A stretch of 64,000 nucleotides of DNA from GWE2-42-39 sp942493345 (GCA_942493345.1 OW818695.1:2356001-2420000); one strand, 5' to 3'; shown: positions 25,085 to 34,784, counted from the first letter of the stretch. Numbers and translations are program-made. The notes: a model not told the origin generated them from the sequence alone.

Positions 25085-28000
25085 ATGAAAAAAATTATTA
25101 GCATATCGGTACTAAACCGATGGATAATAGCAGCTCTGTTTGCTTTACTAGGGTGCTTTGGATATTACTCGTGGAAACAGCTTGCCATTGACGCTTATCC
25201 CGACATAGCCGATGTAACGGTACAAGTAATCACTCAAGTTCCGGGGTTAGCTGCCGAAGAAGTTGAACAACAAATCGCCATTCCTATTGAACGGGTTCTT
25301 AATGGAATGCCTGGTTTAGTTACCATGCGAAGTCGAAATACTTTTGGAATATCATCAATCTTGCTGGTTTTTAAGGATGGAGTTGACGATTACTGGGCGC
25401 GACAAAGAGTTCAGGAACGATTGGCTGACGTCGAACTTCCGTTCGGTGCAAGCCCGGGCCTTAATCCTCTTACTTCACCGACAGGCGAAATTTACCGCTA
25501 TATTATTGAAAGTAAAAACCACGATTTACGAGAGCTTACCGATTTAAATAAATGGGTGATTATACCAAGTTTGAAGCAAGTTACAGGCGTAGCCGATGTA
25601 AGTAACTTTGGTGGAATAACAACGCAGTTTCAGATTGAACTCGATCCGTTTAAACTCGAACAATATAACCTATCACTTTCTGATATAACGGATAAAGTAG
25701 AGAAAAATAATGCAAACGCTGGTGGAAGTATGCTTGACCGTGGCGATTTAAGTTATGTTATCAGAGGTATTGGCTTGGTGAAAGATTTGGCTGACTTAGG
25801 CATGATTGTCGTAAAAACAGACAAAGGTGTGCCAATATACTTAAATGATATAGGAACTTTAAAATACGGAACACTTGAACGCAAAGGGGTAATTGGTTAT
25901 ACGGATAAAAAACGTGATTATCCAGAAAGCGTTGAAGGTATTGTTCAGCTGCTAAGAGGACAAAACCCATCAACTGTTCTAACTGGCATTCATAAAAAAG
26001 TTGATGAATTGAATACAAACATTCTCCCCAAGGGGATTACTATTCATCCATTTATGGACAGGACTTATTTGGTTGATACAACTCTTCATACTGTTTCGCA
26101 TACTCTTCTCTTTGGAATGCTACTTGTCCTTTTTATTCTTATCCTATTTCTGGGAAGTTGGCGTGGTGCACTAATTGTGGCGATTACTATTCCGCTATCT
26201 CTGCTGATCTCTTTTATCCTGATGCATCTTACTAATATTCCGGCGAATCTGCTCTCACTTGGGGCTATAGACTTCGGTATTATCATTGAAGGATCTATTA
26301 TAACAATGGAAACAATCTTAAAGAAGCGGGAAGATCATCCGGAATTAGAACTTGAATCTGCATCAATAATCGATAGAGTTTTTGAAGTTGCCAAACCTGT
26401 ATTTTTTTCAACGATAATTATTATTACTGCGTACCTTCCGTTATTTGCTTTTGAGCGAATAGAAAAAAAACTTTTCACGCCCATGGCATTTACCCTGGGC
26501 TATGCTTTAATCGGCGCATTACTGGTCGCATTATTATTAATTCCTGGATTAACTTATGCGATCTACCGTAAACCACAAAAAACAGATAAAAACAGATGGC
26601 TCGAAAAGCTAACTTCGAAATTTGCACAACAAACCCAAGCAATATTGAATAAACCTAAAAAAATATTCTTGCCATTAACGGGTATTGTGGTTACTTCGGT
26701 AATTCTGTCGATCACTGTTGGTAAAGATTTTCTACCTAATCTTGATGAAGGTTCGCTCTGGCTTCAGGTACAGTTACCTCCAGGAATTACTCTTGAAAAG
26801 GCGAAAGAAATGAACGACACATTGAGGAGGCACATCATCAAATACGATGAGGTTGCTTATATCATGACTCAAACCGGGAGAGACGATGCAGGAACCGAAC
26901 CCTTCTCTAAATCGCATGTAGAAAGCTCAATAGGCTTAAAACCATACAGCGAATGGAAAAACGGTAAAACAAAAAATGACCTTATTAATGAATTGAAACA
27001 GGACATTGAGAAAATGCCCGGTTATACCGTAGGGTTTTCGCAACCTATTATTGACATGGTTATGGATCAAATGGCTGGATCGCACAGCGATTTAGCGGTA
27101 AAAATATTTGGCAGTGATATAAAAGAAACTCGTCGAATTACTGAAGATGTTTTACGAACAATCAAGAAAATTCCTGGTGCCGAAGATTTAATTATCGATC
27201 AGGAACCACCAACCCCACAACTAGTAATTAATGCCAACAGAGATAAAATAGCAATGTACGGCTTAAACGTTTCGGATGTTGCCGAACTTGTTGAGGTGGC
27301 AATTGGAGGAAAAGCAATTTCTCAGATTTTTATCGAAAATAAAGTCTATGATATAACCTGTCGTTATGATGAGGAAAGTCGTAATACGCCTGAAAAAATT
27401 GGCAACCTCATGCTAACCTCATCCACTGGGGCTAAAATACCATTGTCGCAGGTTGCCGATATTAAATTAACAACGGGAGCTAGTACTATTGCACGCGAAA
27501 TGAATAAAAGATATATCGCTGTAAGCGTTAATCTGAGAGGAATAGACCTTACGACCTTCCTCAAGGAAGCAAAAGATAAAATAGAAAAAGAGGTGCAATA
27601 CGACCATGAAAAATACAATATTCAATGGGGTGGCCAATTTGAAAATCAAAATCGGGCATATTCCCGACTGGCCATGATTGTTCCGCTTGCACTGGCAATT
27701 ATGTTTCTACTTCTTTTCGGGGCTTTTGGTAAACTGCGGCAAGCAGCAGTACTTATGGGCATAATCCCATTAGCGCTGTTTGGTGGTATGATCGCCTTGA
27801 ATGTAAGGGGAATGACATTGAATGTATCATCAGCGGTTGGATTTATAGCCTTATTTGGCGTTTCCATACAAAATGGAGTAATTATTTTTTCACGAATAAA
27901 TAGTCTGCGAAAACATGGAATGCAATTGAAAGAAGCTGTTGCAACCGGTGTGCGTCATTGCTTTAGACCCGTAGTGATGACAGCTACCGTCGCAATTGTC

Positions 28001-28174
28001 GGCTTGTTCCCTGCATCAATTTCAACAAATATAGGATCAGATGTTCAGCGTCCGCTTGCTACTGTTATTGTTTATGGGTTGCTTTTTGCTAGCATTATTA
28101 CACTTTACGTATTACCAACTCTTTATTATATGATTGAAAATCGTTGGGGAAAGGAGGATCAAAACCATGTATAA
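25085..28174 (+). CDS. czcA: Heavy-metal RND efflux pump, CzcA-like
   Basis: A 1029-aa proton-driven pump with the usual 12 membrane helices and two large periplasmic loops. The TM4 proton-relay motif reads AIDFGIIIEGSIITME: Asp396, Glu402 and Glu409 align with Asp402, Asp408 and Glu415 of CzcA, so the second aspartate is replaced by glutamate. DFG at this place is the HME1 (Zn/Co/Cd) pattern rather than the Cus (Cu/Ag) pattern. Other markers are AYPDIADVTVQVITQVPG, VEQQIAIPIER, QVQLPPGITLEKAKEM and GFIALFGVSIQNGVI. The substrate is inferred, not proven. The stop codon overlaps the next gene by 8 bases. Confidence 0.93.
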   Translation: MKKIISISVLNRWIIAALFALLGCFGYYSWKQLAIDAYPDIADVTVQVITQVPGLAAEEVEQQIAIPIERVLNGMPGLVTMRSRNTFGISSILLVFKDGVDDYWARQRVQERLADVELPFGASPGLNPLTSPTGEIYRYIIESKNHDLRELTDLNKWVIIPSLKQVTGVADVSNFGGITTQFQIELDPFKLEQYNLSLSDITDKVEKNNANAGGSMLDRGDLSYVIRGIGLVKDLADLGMIVVKTDKGVPIYLNDIGTLKYGTLERKGVIGYTDKKRDYPESVEGIVQLLRGQNPSTVLTGIHKKVDELNTNILPKGITIHPFMDRTYLVDTTLHTVSHTLLFGMLLVLFILILFLGSWRGALIVAITIPLSLLISFILMHLTNIPANLLSLGAIDFGIIIEGSIITMETILKKREDHPELELESASIIDRVFEVAKPVFFSTIIIITAYLPLFAFERIEKKLFTPMAFTLGYALIGALLVALLLIPGLTYAIYRKPQKTDKNRWLEKLTSKFAQQTQAILNKPKKIFLPLTGIVVTSVILSITVGKDFLPNLDEGSLWLQVQLPPGITLEKAKEMNDTLRRHIIKYDEVAYIMTQTGRDDAGTEPFSKSHVESSIGLKPYSEWKNGKTKNDLINELKQDIEKMPGYTVGFSQPIIDMVMDQMAGSHSDLAVKIFGSDIKETRRITEDVLRTIKKIPGAEDLIIDQEPPTPQLVINANRDKIAMYGLNVSDVAELVEVAIGGKAISQIFIENKVYDITCRYDEESRNTPEKIGNLMLTSSTGAKIPLSQVADIKLTTGASTIAREMNKRYIAVSVNLRGIDLTTFLKEAKDKIEKEVQYDHEKYNIQWGGQFENQNRAYSRLAMIVPLALAIMFLLLFGAFGKLRQAAVLMGIIPLALFGGMIALNVRGMTLNVSSAVGFIALFGVSIQNGVIIFSRINSLRKHGMQLKEAVATGVRHCFRPVVMTATVAIVGLFPASISTNIGSDVQRPLATVIVYGLLFASIITLYVLPTLYYMIENRWGKEDQNHV
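28151..28158 (+). promoter_or_regulatory. Shine-Dalgarno site before the TolC-like gene
   Basis: AAGGAGGA stands 8 bases before the ATG at 28167. Strong purine-rich sites of this kind are rare in this window, and this one decides the start, inside the end of the pump gene. Confidence 0.65.
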
Positions 28175-29453
28175 CACGAATTATTTAAAAAAAACAGGGT
28201 GGATAGGACTATGTATCACACTGTGTTTATCTCTATCCCAGCTTACTTTTTCACAGGGAAATTCATCATTTTACCATATCAATCTGGGCTATAAAGATTA
28301 TTTAAAGATGGTTATTAGTGGAAATCTTGAATATTCTGCTGAAAAATACAATGTGAACATTTCGGAAGCAGAAATTGAAGCAGCAAAAGTTTTTCAAAAT
28401 CCATCTCTTGCGTTTGATTGGTCAGGGAACAAGGAAGAAAATTCGGTCTCAACCGAAATTTCTAAAACTTTTGAGCTTGGGCAGAAGCGTAAGGCACGAA
28501 TCAATCTTGCAAAAAGTCAACGTTTACTGACCAATGCAATGCTTAACGATTACCTGAGAAACCTAATGGCAGATGCAACCCTCGACTATCTAGCTGCATT
28601 GAAACAAAACTACTTACACGAAGCAACACTTAATTCCTTTCAGATGATGAAAGAACTATCCGAAGCTGATAGTATTCGTTTAAGTCTTGGTAGTATAAAA
28701 TCCATTGATGCAACTCAAAGCAAGCTGGAAGCAGGTGCATTGCTTAACGAACTTGTACAAATCGACGCCGACAGGAAAAATTCTTTTATAAACCTTTCAA
28801 CCAGAACAAGTATTTACCAAAAAGATACCATATTTTTTCCTACTGGCAAGTTTAGAGAAGTCGAAAAACCTTTTGTCCTTAATGAATTATTAAACATTGC
28901 CTTAAACAGCAGGGCTGATTTACTGGCGGCAAAAAGTAATATTCTGCACAACCAAAATTTATTAGATCTAACAAAAAGAGAAAGGAAAATAGACATTGAT
29001 TTAAAAGTCGGTACGAGTAACTCCTATTTTAAAACAGACATTTTTTCGCCTAATTCAACTGAAATATATACGGGTATTGCAATTCCGTTAAAGTTCTCTA
29101 ATTTCAATAAAGGGGAAATAAAAATTGCTCAATTCCAAGTTGAAAAAGAAAAATTACTTTATAAACAAGTTGAAATTAAAATTCAAAATGAAGTTGTGCA
29201 AGCTTATAATCAATACATTTCCTTTTGCAAACAGGTTGAAAATTTTAATCAGGGACTATTGGTTCAGGCAAAAACTGTTCTCAACGGTAAAATTTATAGT
29301 TACTCCCGTGGTGAAACATCACTACTCGAAGTACTTAATGCACAAAGAACTTATAATGATTTACAAACTTCTTATTACGAATCTTTATACAATTGCAATG
29401 CTGCATTAGTCGAACTTGAAAGAGCTACTGGAATCTGGGATGTCGATTTATAA
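28167..29453 (+). CDS. TolC/CzcC-like outer-membrane efflux protein
   Basis: A 428-aa outer-membrane factor with a signal peptide (about residues 1-33, ending SQLTFSQ). The mature protein is mostly long helices with heptad-like patterns (NISEAEIEAAKVFQNPSLAFDW, QKRKARINLAKSQ, LLNELVQIDADRKN), a repeated half (LLAAKSNILHNQNLLDLTKRERKIDIDLKVG) and a C-terminal YSRGETSLLEVLNAQRTYNDLQTSYYESLYNCNAALVELERATG typical of metal-efflux OEP proteins. It is the last gene of the CzcCBA-like operon and is followed by a strong terminator. Confidence 0.92.
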   Translation: MYNTNYLKKTGWIGLCITLCLSLSQLTFSQGNSSFYHINLGYKDYLKMVISGNLEYSAEKYNVNISEAEIEAAKVFQNPSLAFDWSGNKEENSVSTEISKTFELGQKRKARINLAKSQRLLTNAMLNDYLRNLMADATLDYLAALKQNYLHEATLNSFQMMKELSEADSIRLSLGSIKSIDATQSKLEAGALLNELVQIDADRKNSFINLSTRTSIYQKDTIFFPTGKFREVEKPFVLNELLNIALNSRADLLAAKSNILHNQNLLDLTKRERKIDIDLKVGTSNSYFKTDIFSPNSTEIYTGIAIPLKFSNFNKGEIKIAQFQVEKEKLLYKQVEIKIQNEVVQAYNQYISFCKQVENFNQGLLVQAKTVLNGKIYSYSRGETSLLEVLNAQRTYNDLQTSYYESLYNCNAALVELERATGIWDVDL

Positions 29454-29504
29454 AAATTTTCATATACAACCCTATTCTTCTCTATTTTCAAGTCTGATAT
29501 TTAA

Positions 29505-29544
29505 AAAAGCAGCGAAGAAGTTGAGCAACTTCTTCGCTGCTTTT
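29505..29544. terminator. Strong bidirectional terminator closing the metal block
   Basis: A perfect 19-base inverted repeat around two bases (AAAAGCAGCGAAGAAGTTG, AG, and its complement), ending in TTTT. It separates the convergent TolC-like and acyl-CoA ligase genes. Confidence 0.92.
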
Positions 29545-29633
29545 CACATAAAGTTGCACAGGAAAAGAAAAGAAACGGTGCAAGCGTTTTTTGAAACACG
29601 AAATCTTCTTGGGTGAAGAAAAAAAACACTCTC

Positions 29634-31286
29634 TTATTTCCCTTTTTCCCGGATTTCAACCCGGCGAATTTTTCCGCTGATAGTTTTTGGCAAAGCCTCA
29701 ACAAACTCAACAATACGGGGATATTTATACGGTGCGGTAACTTTTTTTACGTGGTTTTGTATTTCGAGAGCCAGATCGTCGGAAGCAGTGTAGCCTTTCC
29801 CCAGCACAATGGTTGCTTTTACAACCTGTCCGCGTGTTTCATCGGGAACACCGGTAACGGCACATTCAACAACGGCAGGGTGTGTCATCAGCGCGCTTTC
29901 CACTTCAAACGGCCCAATCCGGTAACCCGAACTCTTGATCACATCATCAATTCGTCCCACAAACCAGTAATAACCGTCTTCGTCGCGCCAGGCAATGTCG
30001 CCGGTATAATAAACGCCATCGTGCCATGCTTTTTCAGTAAGGTCTTCATCACGGTAGTAGCCTCTGAAAAGCCCAACCGGAGGTTTGTCGCCAACCCGGA
30101 TAACGATTTGTCCCTGTTCCCCGTCCTCACAAGTTGTGCCGTCTGTTTTTACCAGATCAATATTGTAAGCTGGCGAAGGAATTCCCATCGAGCCTGGTTT
30201 GGGTTTCATCCAGGGGAAAGTTCCCAATTGCACAGTCGTTTCGGTTTGCCCGAACGCTTCCATCAGGTGAATGCCCGTGCGTTCGTAAAACGTTTCATAG
30301 ACCTGCGGGTTTAGTGCTTCGCCTGCCGTAGTACAGTATTTCAATGCCGATAAATCGTAGGATGAAAAATCTTCCCTGATCATAAAACGGAAAATTGTGG
30401 GCGGAGCACAAAACGAAGTGACCTTGTACTTGGCAATCATCGAAAGCATTTCTGCAGGTACAAATTTCTGATGATCGTACACAAAAACACTGCATCCGGC
30501 CAGCATTTGACCGTACAATTTTCCCCAGATTGCTTTGGCCCATCCGGTATCGGCAACCGTAAGGTGGCGTCCGTCTTCTTCTACATTGTGCCAAAAAACA
30601 GCCGTTGCGATGTGGGCCAGCGGATAGGTATAATCGTGTGCAACCATTTTCGGATTTCCCGTAGTTCCTGATGTAAAATAGAGAAACAACAAATCGTCGT
30701 TTACTGACGGAAGTTCCGGTTTTACAAATGTCGGGGCTGTATTGATTCCCTGATGAAAATTACTCCACCCGGAAGGAACCACAGGGCCGGTTGAAATGAT
30801 TTTTTCTACTGAAGGACAGGCAGGCATTGCTTTTTCGATGGCATTCAGGACAATTTCTTCACCCACACAAACAATTGCTTTTATGGTAGCGGCATCACAT
30901 CGGTAAATAATGTCTTTTTCGGTAAGAAGGTGAGTGGCAGGAATAGCCACAGCGCCAATTTTATGCAGGGCCAGGCAGGCAAACCAAAATTCGTACCGCC
31001 GCTTCAGGATCAACATTACTTTGTCGCCATGACCAATTCCCAGTGTCTGGAAATATGAAGCGGCCGCATCGGTTTTTTCTTTCAGCTCGGCATAACTAAA
31101 ATCAATATGTTCTCCCTGATCATCGACCCAAACCAGCGCAATCTTATGGGGTTCAAGTCGGGCATACTCATCAATTACATCGTAGGAAAAATTGAAATTA
31201 TCAGGAATCTTTATTTTAAAATTTTTTAGAAAATCGTCTAACGAGTCAAACTCAGGTTTAACAAGGAATTTTTTATACAGCTGCAT
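29634..31286 (-). CDS. AMP-dependent acyl-CoA ligase, AcsM/medium-chain type
   Basis: A 550-aa adenylate-forming enzyme that activates a carboxylic acid with ATP and joins it to CoA. Motifs are A3 (YFTSGTTGNPKM, about residue 203), EAFGQTETT, YYTGDIAWRDEDGYYWFVGRIDDVIKSSGYRIGPFEVE and the C-terminal catalytic lysine in PKTISGKIRR. The layout resembles acetyl-CoA-synthetase-like and medium-chain acyl-CoA synthetases rather than FadD. It lies 18 bases downstream of an XRE-cupin regulator gene. A different-subtype ligase has the same partner at 56274-57926. The acid substrate is unknown. Confidence 0.92.
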   Translation of the reverse strand: MQLYKKFLVKPEFDSLDDFLKNFKIKIPDNFNFSYDVIDEYARLEPHKIALVWVDDQGEHIDFSYAELKEKTDAAASYFQTLGIGHGDKVMLILKRRYEFWFACLALHKIGAVAIPATHLLTEKDIIYRCDAATIKAIVCVGEEIVLNAIEKAMPACPSVEKIISTGPVVPSGWSNFHQGINTAPTFVKPELPSVNDDLLFLYFTSGTTGNPKMVAHDYTYPLAHIATAVFWHNVEEDGRHLTVADTGWAKAIWGKLYGQMLAGCSVFVYDHQKFVPAEMLSMIAKYKVTSFCAPPTIFRFMIREDFSSYDLSALKYCTTAGEALNPQVYETFYERTGIHLMEAFGQTETTVQLGTFPWMKPKPGSMGIPSPAYNIDLVKTDGTTCEDGEQGQIVIRVGDKPPVGLFRGYYRDEDLTEKAWHDGVYYTGDIAWRDEDGYYWFVGRIDDVIKSSGYRIGPFEVESALMTHPAVVECAVTGVPDETRGQVVKATIVLGKGYTASDDLALEIQNHVKKVTAPYKYPRIVEFVEALPKTISGKIRRVEIREKGK

Positions 31287-31304
31287 ATTAAAAAATCTGA
31301 AAGG

Positions 31305-31859
31305 TTAAAAAACAATAGCCAGAAACACACACTCGCTTTCGTTCAACGCCAGCATTCCGTGTGGAAGCCCCGAATCAAAATAGATGGAATCGCCTTCTTC
31401 AAGACTCATCTCTTTTCCATCGATACTGATTTTCATGCTTCCCTTCAGCACAAAATCGAATTCCTGGCCCGGGTGGGCGTTCAGCGAAAATTCAGCATGT
31501 TTTCCCTTCGGCTCAACAGTTACGACAAACGGTTGTGCTTTGCGATTAATAAAACTGTGCCCCAGCGACTGGTATTTGTATTCCTTGCGACGCTCAACAT
31601 CAATCCCTGTGTTTTTACGGGTAAGAGAATAATAGTGCATGCGAGGATCCTCTCCTGTAAGCAACACAGTTAACTCCACCCCGTATTTGCGCGATATATT
31701 GTGCAATACACTCACCGGAATATCAACATTCCCGGACTCGTATTCCAGGTATTTCTTATCTTCGATGCCGCATGTTGCAGCAGCATCTTCAACCGATATA
31801 TCAAGAACTTCACGAAGTCCTTTCAATCGCTCTGCAATCAATCTGATCTGTTCTTCCAT
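31305..31859 (-). CDS. XRE-family regulator with C-terminal cupin domain (1)
   Basis: 184 aa. The N-terminal helix-turn-helix (about 1-65: IRLIAERLKGLREVLDISVEDAAATCGIEDKKYLEYESG) is followed by a cupin barrel (about 110-183) with AHPGQEFDFVLKGSMKISIDG and LEEGDSIYFDSGLPHGMLAL. Such regulators usually sense a small metabolite in the cupin pocket. The partner gene 18 bases downstream encodes an acyl-CoA ligase, so fatty or aromatic acid metabolism is the likely theme. The start at 31859 avoids 18 codons of AT-rich upstream DNA and fits a promoter element at 31942-31949. Confidence 0.9.
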   Translation of the reverse strand: MEEQIRLIAERLKGLREVLDISVEDAAATCGIEDKKYLEYESGNVDIPVSVLHNISRKYGVELTVLLTGEDPRMHYYSLTRKNTGIDVERRKEYKYQSLGHSFINRKAQPFVVTVEPKGKHAEFSLNAHPGQEFDFVLKGSMKISIDGKEMSLEEGDSIYFDSGLPHGMLALNESECVFLAIVF

Positions 31860-31941
31860 ACGAATGATTATAATTGGGCTCAAAAAATAATGAAATAATT
31901 CAATATCAACCAATAATTCACGAAATTTAAATTAAAAACGG

Positions 31942-31949
31942 CAAAATTA
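31942..31949 (-). promoter_or_regulatory. Probable -7 element (TAATTTTG) of the XRE-ligase operon
   Basis: On the minus strand this reads TAATTTTG, an exact TAnnTTTG match, and gives a leader of about 80 bases. Confidence 0.5.
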
Positions 31950-31964
31950 TTTACAATTGATATT

Positions 31965-32624
31965 TTAAACATGCTCGTTATTGCTTGACTTCTTCCTGAA
32001 ATAGAAATAAGTTGTTTTCGTGTCCACATCGTCGTAATTGAAAATTTCCTTGTCGGGATGCAAACGGTAAAAAGCAAGCATGGCAATATCGCCCGCACAA
32101 AAGAGTGAATGCAGGCACATGATGGTCAGAAAGAAATAAGCAACCGGATGTTGCCAGAAAAGAATCATTAAAACCAGCGTTGTTCCTTTCACGACAACCA
32201 ACGGGGCGTTGGCAACTACCCGGAACGCAGCAGGAGAAATAACCTGTTTATTGGCCAGCACATAAAAAATAAATTTATGCCAGATGGCGCCAAAAGTCAA
32301 CTTACGGGAACCGGTCAGCCAGTAGGCTACTGCATGTAATAATTCGTGGATAACCACCAAAACGGTAAACGAAAATAAAACAGCAAGCCCAATGTTTTGG
32401 AGGGGTTCGCTTATACCGTGCGAATTCATTACAAAGGCTTTCACAACGGTTGCAACCAAAATTACAAGCATGGCAATCTGGTAAACCGAATAGGCTTTTA
32501 TCAATTGTTTCTCTTCCTGTATCTGTTCGATAATAAATTTTTTCAGATGAAGATGCGACACTTCCGTAAGAAGCTCAAATTCATTGCTGTTCTGCAAATC
32601 TTCAGGAGTAAGTTTTCGACTCAT
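31965..32624 (-). CDS. DUF3267 family membrane protein, putative zincin-like
   Basis: A 219-aa integral membrane protein with four probable helices. The second carries HELLHAVAYWLTG (about residues 94-106), an HExxH zinc-protease-like motif, and a later acidic position (GDIAMLAF) might be a third ligand. This matches the DUF3267 'putative zincin peptidase' family. No substrate is known. A hydrophilic helical N-terminus of about 45 residues precedes the membrane part. It ends just upstream of the XRE-ligase promoter and starts 50 bases downstream of kdsB in the same direction. Confidence 0.87.
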   Translation of the reverse strand: MSRKLTPEDLQNSNEFELLTEVSHLHLKKFIIEQIQEEKQLIKAYSVYQIAMLVILVATVVKAFVMNSHGISEPLQNIGLAVLFSFTVLVVIHELLHAVAYWLTGSRKLTFGAIWHKFIFYVLANKQVISPAAFRVVANAPLVVVKGTTLVLMILFWQHPVAYFFLTIMCLHSLFCAGDIAMLAFYRLHPDKEIFNYDDVDTKTTYFYFRKKSSNNEHV

Positions 32625-32674
32625 CGGGTGAACTTTTTGTTCGGCAAAATAAACAACTATTCCGAATTTCGATG

Positions 32675-33415
32675 CTAGCCAATCATCGCATTTGCTGCTT
32701 TCAAATCTTCAGGCGTATCAATCCCTATGGTTTCGAATTCAGTAATGGCCGTTTTTATCCGGTATCCGTTTTCGAGCCAGCGAAGCTGTTCGAGCGACTC
32801 GGCCTGTTCCAGTTTGCCAATGGGCAGCCTGGTTAATTCCTGGAGAATATCGGCCCGGTAAGCATACATGCCGATATGACTGAAAAACCGGGTTTTTCCA
32901 AGCCATTCTTCGGGTTTGCTTCCCCGTATGTACGGGATGGTTGACCGGCTGAACAACAACGCTTCCATTTTTTTGTTGACAACCACTTTCGGGCGGTTTG
33001 GGTTTTGCAGTTCGGCCAGTTCGTTTACCGGTTTTATCAGGGTGGCAATTTCAGTTTCGTTGCTGTCGAAACACGAGCAGATACTTTCGATCTGTTCGGT
33101 ACGGATGAACGGTTCATCGCCCTGAATATTCACCACCACATCGAAAGCCACTGTTTTCGCAATTTTGCGGGCAGCTTCGGCACATCGGTCGGTGCCGCTC
33201 TGATGGTTGGCAGAAGTGTATACGGCGCGTCCGCCAAAGGATTCAACAGCGCTGAAAATCCGTTCGTCATCGGTAGCCACCCAAACATCGGTCAGAATTT
33301 TCGACACATTTTCGTACACCCACTGAATAATTGGTTTGTTGTTCAGTAAAACGAGCGGTTTACCCGGGAAACGGGTTGATTGGTAACGTGCAGGAATAAT
33401 ACCGATAAACTTCAT
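32675..33415 (-). CDS. kdsB: 3-deoxy-manno-octulosonate cytidylyltransferase
   Basis: CMP-Kdo synthetase activates Kdo with CTP for lipid A-core assembly. Family marks are IIPARYQSTRFPGKPL at the N-terminus, VWVATDDERIF, GTDRCAEAA, VVNIQGDEPFI (the metal-binding Asp), FSHIGMYAYRADIL and LEQAESLEQLRWLENG. The 246-aa length is standard. Together with waaA at 39369-40604 it shows that this organism makes Kdo-containing LPS, although the two genes are not adjacent. It is divergent from the sigma-54 activator gene. Confidence 0.97.
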   Translation of the reverse strand: MKFIGIIPARYQSTRFPGKPLVLLNNKPIIQWVYENVSKILTDVWVATDDERIFSAVESFGGRAVYTSANHQSGTDRCAEAARKIAKTVAFDVVVNIQGDEPFIRTEQIESICSCFDSNETEIATLIKPVNELAELQNPNRPKVVVNKKMEALLFSRSTIPYIRGSKPEEWLGKTRFFSHIGMYAYRADILQELTRLPIGKLEQAESLEQLRWLENGYRIKTAITEFETIGIDTPEDLKAANAMIG

Positions 33416-33515
33416 GTCAGCCTGTATTTGTATTTAAAATCGCTAAATCTTGTTAAAAGTATGACAACTTGTCCGTTGATTGCCCGGTAAAGTGTAACTT
33501 TAAGGCTTGAAATTT

Positions 33516-33523
33516 TAACTTTG
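33516..33523 (+). promoter_or_regulatory. Probable -7 element (TAACTTTG) of the sigma-54-activator operon
   Basis: An exact TAnnTTTG match 27 bases before the ATG of the activator gene. Confidence 0.55.
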
Positions 33524-33549
33524 CAAAAATAATCATATTTAACGCAAAT

Positions 33550-34782
33550 ATGGATGTTCAGGAAATAAAACAACGATTTGGGATCATCGGGAATTCGCCG
33601 GGTTTGAGCCGGGCCATCGAAGTTGCGGTACAGGTTGCCCCAACCGATTTGTCGGTTTTAATAACCGGTGAAAGTGGTACAGGCAAAGAAAGTTTTCCTC
33701 AGATCATTCATCAATTTTCGACACGAAAACACGGAAAATACATTGCCGTCAACTGCGGTGCAATTCCCGAAGGGACAATCGATTCGGAACTTTTTGGCCA
33801 CGAAAAAGGCTCGTTCACCGGGGCGCTTGCCGACCGCAAAGGGTATTTCGAAGAAGCCGACGGAGGTACTATTTTTCTGGATGAAATCGGCGAATTGCCT
33901 TTGTCGACGCAAGTACGTTTGCTGCGGGTGCTGGAAGCCGGGGAATTTATGAAAGTAGGTTCGTCGAAGGTTCTGAAAACCGATGTCCGCGTGGTGGCTG
34001 CCACCAATGTTGATGTCTCGCAGGCGATTCAAAACGGGAAGTTTCGCGAAGATTTGTATTACCGGCTAAATACCGTGCCAATCAAAATTTTACCGCTGCG
34101 CGACCGCAAAGAAGATATTCACTTGCTGTTCCGCAAGTTTGCTTCCGATTTTGCCGAACGTTACCGGATGCCCCCCATTCGTTTAACCGACGATGCGCAG
34201 GAACTTTTGCGGACTTTCGACTGGCCGGGAAATGTGCGCCAGTTGAAAAATATAACCGAGCAGGTTTCCATTATCGAGCAAAACCGGATGATTGATGCCC
34301 AAACTTTGAAACCATACATTCCGGAATATTTCGAACATCATTTGCCTGCTCTTTACAAAGGCGTTGATGAGAAAACTTTTTCAACCGAACGGGAAATTCT
34401 GTACAAAGTTCTTTTCGATATGAAAAAGGACATGAACGACCTGAAAACACTGGTGCTCGATATGCTTCACAACGGAGGCCAGCCTTTCGATTTTCATGGC
34501 GATCAGGCCCATTTGATCCAGAAGCTGTACCCGGCCGAAAATGGCAGTTATGTTCCCGACCAGCCGTCAACGCCCAAGGTTCAGTATGATCCCGTAACCA
34601 AACACGACATTCAGGACACCGAGGAATATGTTGAAGAATCGCTATCGCTGGAAGACAAGGAAATAGAACTGATTAAAAAAGCGCTTGAAAAGCACAAGGG
34701 AAAACGCAAATACGCAGCTCGGGAGTTGGGTATTTCGGAACGCACCTTGTACCGGAAAATTAAAGAATACGACATTGATTGA
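33550..34782 (+). CDS. Sigma-54-dependent transcriptional activator without receiver domain
   Basis: A 410-aa enhancer-binding protein. The AAA+ domain starts almost at residue 10 and shows Walker A GESGTGKE (40-47), the sigma-54 contact loop GSFTGA (87-92, Ser in place of the commoner Ala), Walker B TIFLDE (107-112) and an arginine-finger region (NGKFREDLYYRLN). A linker with a Met/Lys-rich helix follows, and a Fis-type HTH ends the protein (RKYAARELGISERTLYRKIKEYDI). With no N-terminal sensor domain, its activity must be set by level or partner proteins. It heads a cluster with lptE, a TPR-like gene and secG. Confidence 0.94.
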   Translation: MDVQEIKQRFGIIGNSPGLSRAIEVAVQVAPTDLSVLITGESGTGKESFPQIIHQFSTRKHGKYIAVNCGAIPEGTIDSELFGHEKGSFTGALADRKGYFEEADGGTIFLDEIGELPLSTQVRLLRVLEAGEFMKVGSSKVLKTDVRVVAATNVDVSQAIQNGKFREDLYYRLNTVPIKILPLRDRKEDIHLLFRKFASDFAERYRMPPIRLTDDAQELLRTFDWPGNVRQLKNITEQVSIIEQNRMIDAQTLKPYIPEYFEHHLPALYKGVDEKTFSTEREILYKVLFDMKKDMNDLKTLVLDMLHNGGQPFDFHGDQAHLIQKLYPAENGSYVPDQPSTPKVQYDPVTKHDIQDTEEYVEESLSLEDKEIELIKKALEKHKGKRKYAARELGISERTLYRKIKEYDID

Positions 34783-34784
34783 AC

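Noticed and set aside
29505..29544. Attachment site of the metal block
   Set aside because: The long palindrome is fully explained as a bidirectional terminator, and no matching copy is at the left end.
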